DNA from: Halococcus morrhuae DSM 1307 | GTDB taxonomy: Archaea; Halobacteriota; Halobacteria; Halobacteriales; Halococcaceae | Direction: 5' to 3' | DNA: 42,722 nt | Assembly: GCF_000336695.1 (NCBI RefSeq) | Contig: NZ_AOMC01000096.1 | Location: 27,958-70,679, forward strand | In this document: positions 41,318 to 42,722 of the stretch, piece by piece | How positions within the stretch are numbered: position 1 is the stretch's first letter | Layout: each line of letters begins with the position of its first letter | Notes under the pieces: model-generated | Seen by the model: only the letters and a program-made list of their open reading frames with translations | What the model was told of the DNA's origin: nothing | Databases searched by the model: none | Position numbers and translations under genes: made by a program

Positions 41318-42571
41318 TTACGTCCGCCGGGCGAGCAGTGCCGCGCCGAGCAGCGCGACGATCGCCACCGTCACGCCGAAGCCGGGACCGCTTCCCGAAC
41401 TCGTCGTGGTGGCGTCCGCGGCGGTGCCGGTCGCGGCGGCGTCGGTCGCATCGACGTCCGCGTCGGTTGCGTCGTCGGCTGCACCACTGCCGTCGGTCGC
41501 GGCTGCCGTCGCGCCGTCACCGGCGCTCGTCGCAGCGTCGTCAGCACTCGTCGTCACGGTGCCGCCGTCGGCCGCGATCGGCTGTGCGGTCGTCGCGTTC
41601 GCGCTACGGTTCGCCTGTCCGATGGACGTCTCGGAGAGGTTCGCCGACTGAATCGCCTCGGGGTGGAGGTTACGGGCGATCTCGGTCAGCGGAAGGATCA
41701 CCCGCGGTGCCGGCTCGCTGATGTAGCTGCCGTTCACGACGAGCGTCTGGTTTCGCTGGACCGCGGTCGTCCCGGACCAGGGAGCCTCGTCGGGAACGAT
41801 CGATCGATCCGACGTGACGATCCACTCGACGTTCTGACTGGCGACGACCTCGGCGCTGATCTTCTGATAGCCCTCGATTCCCTCGCTCGCGGCGAGGTTC
41901 TCCGCTCCGCCGGTCGTGAGGACGTCACCGATGAACGTGCCGTTGCCGGGCACGAAACTGCCGGTCTGGAGGTAGAGCGCGCCCGATGCGGACTCGTTAC
42001 CGACCGCCTGTCGGATCGCGTCGACGCGGGTTTCCATCTCCGAGACGGTGCGCTCGGCCTCGTCACACGCCCCGACGAGCTGGCCCGTCCGGTTCGTCTT
42101 CGAGGAGATATCGGCGAACGAGCTCGCGAACTCGAACTTGAAGACGGTCAGCCCGGCACCGCGCAACGTCTCAACCGTCTCGTTCGGGATGGTGTTCGGC
42201 GCGAGCACGAGGTCGGGTTCGAGACCCGTGACCTTCTCGACGTTGACGAACTGCTGGCCCGCACCGGAGATGTTCGTCCGGCTCTCGGCCCCGTCGAGAT
42301 AGCTGGCGTACTTGGAGACGCCGACCACCTTGTCGCGCGCACCGATCTCCCAGAGCGTCTGTGCCGCGCTCGGCTGGAGCGTAACGATCCGTTCGGGCTC
42401 CTCGTCGACGGTAACGTCGGTCCCCGTCGCGTCGGTCGCCGTCACCGGGAACGAACAGCTCGCCGTCTGTGCCGGCTGCGATCCCATCGCGGCCGGCGAC
42501 GCCGCTGCCGGCCCGATGCCGGCAACCATCACCAATACGACCAACACCGCACTCGCTGTCTTCGGAAGCAT
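41318..42571 (-). CDS. btuF: PGF-CTERM-anchored ABC transporter substrate-binding protein, BtuF-like
   Basis: Surface-anchored solute-binding protein (417 aa). Residues 1-25 are a signal peptide. Residues about 40-300 are the BtuF/FepB-type fold (RIVTLQPSAAQTLWEIGA, ISGAGQQFVNVEKVTGLEPD, IVTSDRSIVPDEAPW), so the ligand is a cobalamin or siderophore-like chelate; B12 is the best guess for haloarchaea. A long acidic Thr/Asp/Ala linker (about 340-390) and GPGFGVTVAIVALLGAAL form the PGF-CTERM anchor. ATG 42571 is preferred because the signal peptide starts there and a promoter fits. No permease or ATPase gene is in the window. Confidence 0.85.
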   Translation of the reverse strand: MLPKTASAVLVVLVMVAGIGPAAASPAAMGSQPAQTASCSFPVTATDATGTDVTVDEEPERIVTLQPSAAQTLWEIGARDKVVGVSKYASYLDGAESRTNISGAGQQFVNVEKVTGLEPDLVLAPNTIPNETVETLRGAGLTVFKFEFASSFADISSKTNRTGQLVGACDEAERTVSEMETRVDAIRQAVGNESASGALYLQTGSFVPGNGTFIGDVLTTGGAENLAASEGIEGYQKISAEVVASQNVEWIVTSDRSIVPDEAPWSGTTAVQRNQTLVVNGSYISEPAPRVILPLTEIARNLHPEAIQSANLSETSIGQANRSANATTAQPIAADGGTVTTSADDAATSAGDGATAAATDGSGAADDATDADVDATDAAATGTAADATTTSSGSGPGFGVTVAIVALLGAALLARRT

Positions 42572-42597
42572 ACACTCCCAGCCTGCGGTGCTATGCA

Positions 42598-42607
42598 ATA
42601 AATACTT
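42598..42607 (-). promoter_or_regulatory. TATA box of the btuF-like gene
   Basis: On the minus strand AAGTATTTAT lies about 28 nt before the ATG at 42571, in an AT-rich stretch within a GC-rich neighbourhood. Confidence 0.5.
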
Positions 42608-42611
42608 ATCT

Positions 42612-42631
42612 AACCCAAGCGCAGTTGGGTT
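42612..42631. promoter_or_regulatory. Perfect inverted repeat, candidate operator
   Basis: AACCCAAGCGCAGTTGGGTT consists of two 7-nt arms around 6 nt. It lies directly upstream of the TATA box of the btuF-like gene, a position suitable for a regulator that responds to the transported cofactor or metal. Confidence 0.45.
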
Positions 42632-42662
42632 CATGGACGGCGAGGGGGCGACGGCCGCGGCA

Positions 42663-42722
42663 CGGTGCACGGCTGTACAGCGACTGAGTTCACCAGCGCC
42701 AGCGGCTGGATTCACCAGAGGG
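42663..42722 (-). repeat. Inverted repeat, right arm at window end (60 nt)
   Basis: The reverse complement equals 40721-40780 at every position. It ends exactly where the window ends, which leaves open that the match continues or that the end is an assembly artefact. Confidence 0.92.

Noticed and set aside
1-42722. tRNA, rRNA, CRISPR arrays, IS elements and integrase genes
   Set aside because: Looked for in the intergenic regions and between the aroQ-end repeats; no cloverleaf, spaced repeat array, transposase or recombinase motif was found by eye.

Overview
The window is chromosomal DNA of an extremely halophilic archaeon (class Halobacteria). The evidence is a GC-rich sequence with strongly acidic predicted proteins, archaeal information-processing genes (FtsZ1, SecE, Spt5, FEN-1, SRP19, Gar1, D-aminoacyl-tRNA deacylase, GHMP-type shikimate kinase), three surface proteins with PGF-CTERM tails, and TATA boxes about 25-30 nt before start codons, as expected for leaderless transcripts. 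The genus cannot be fixed from the sequence alone. The first gene is cut at its 5' end, the length is irregular, and the last 60 nt repeat an internal stretch in inverted orientation, so the window may be a whole draft contig.

Layout. 1-7.2 kb: metabolic genes (5'-truncated acyl-CoA synthetase, GrpB-like protein, acyl-CoA dehydrogenase, gamma carbonic anhydrase, aminotransferase, CinA-type amidase) and small membrane proteins. 7.2-12.5 kb: two beta-helix surface proteins, a PHP-like protein, and the ftsZ1 / secE-spt5 neighbourhood, in which one surface-protein gene sits inside the usual gene order. 12.5-17 kb: D-aminoacyl-tRNA deacylase and a cation exchanger, then aroE and an acidic repeat protein with a helix-hairpin-helix end. 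17.1-20.9 kb: an overlapping three-gene pabB-pabA-pabC-like operon and an enoyl-CoA hydratase. 20.9-23.2 kb: amphi-Trp protein, membrane protein, DUF5796, then archaeal shikimate kinase overlapping chorismate mutase. With aroE these give several steps of the shikimate pathway and two chorismate branches.

23.2-25.0 kb is the accessory region. The 3' end of the chorismate mutase gene is present three times: intact, as an 84 percent identical 75-nt copy 870 nt downstream, and as a shorter copy ending in nearly the same codons a further 0.93 kb on. Between copies 1 and 2 lies an AT-rich gene for a probable PD-(D/E)XK nuclease with a C-terminal zinc finger. Between copies 2 and 3 lie a decayed P-loop kinase fragment and a ribbon-helix-helix/RelE toxin-antitoxin pair. 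I read this as a gene-end integration hotspot that has captured cassettes at least twice; no integrase remains in the window.

25-42.7 kb: single-domain flavoprotein, EamA transporter, VTT protein, a bacterial-PH-domain protein pair, nitroreductase, a small AT-rich patch, fumarase, BolA, FEN-1, GNAT enzyme, methyltransferase, OCD-family enzyme, amidase, presenilin-like protease, YihY protein, and a minus-strand run btuF-like / srp19 / gar1. No tRNA, rRNA, CRISPR array, IS element or integrase was seen.
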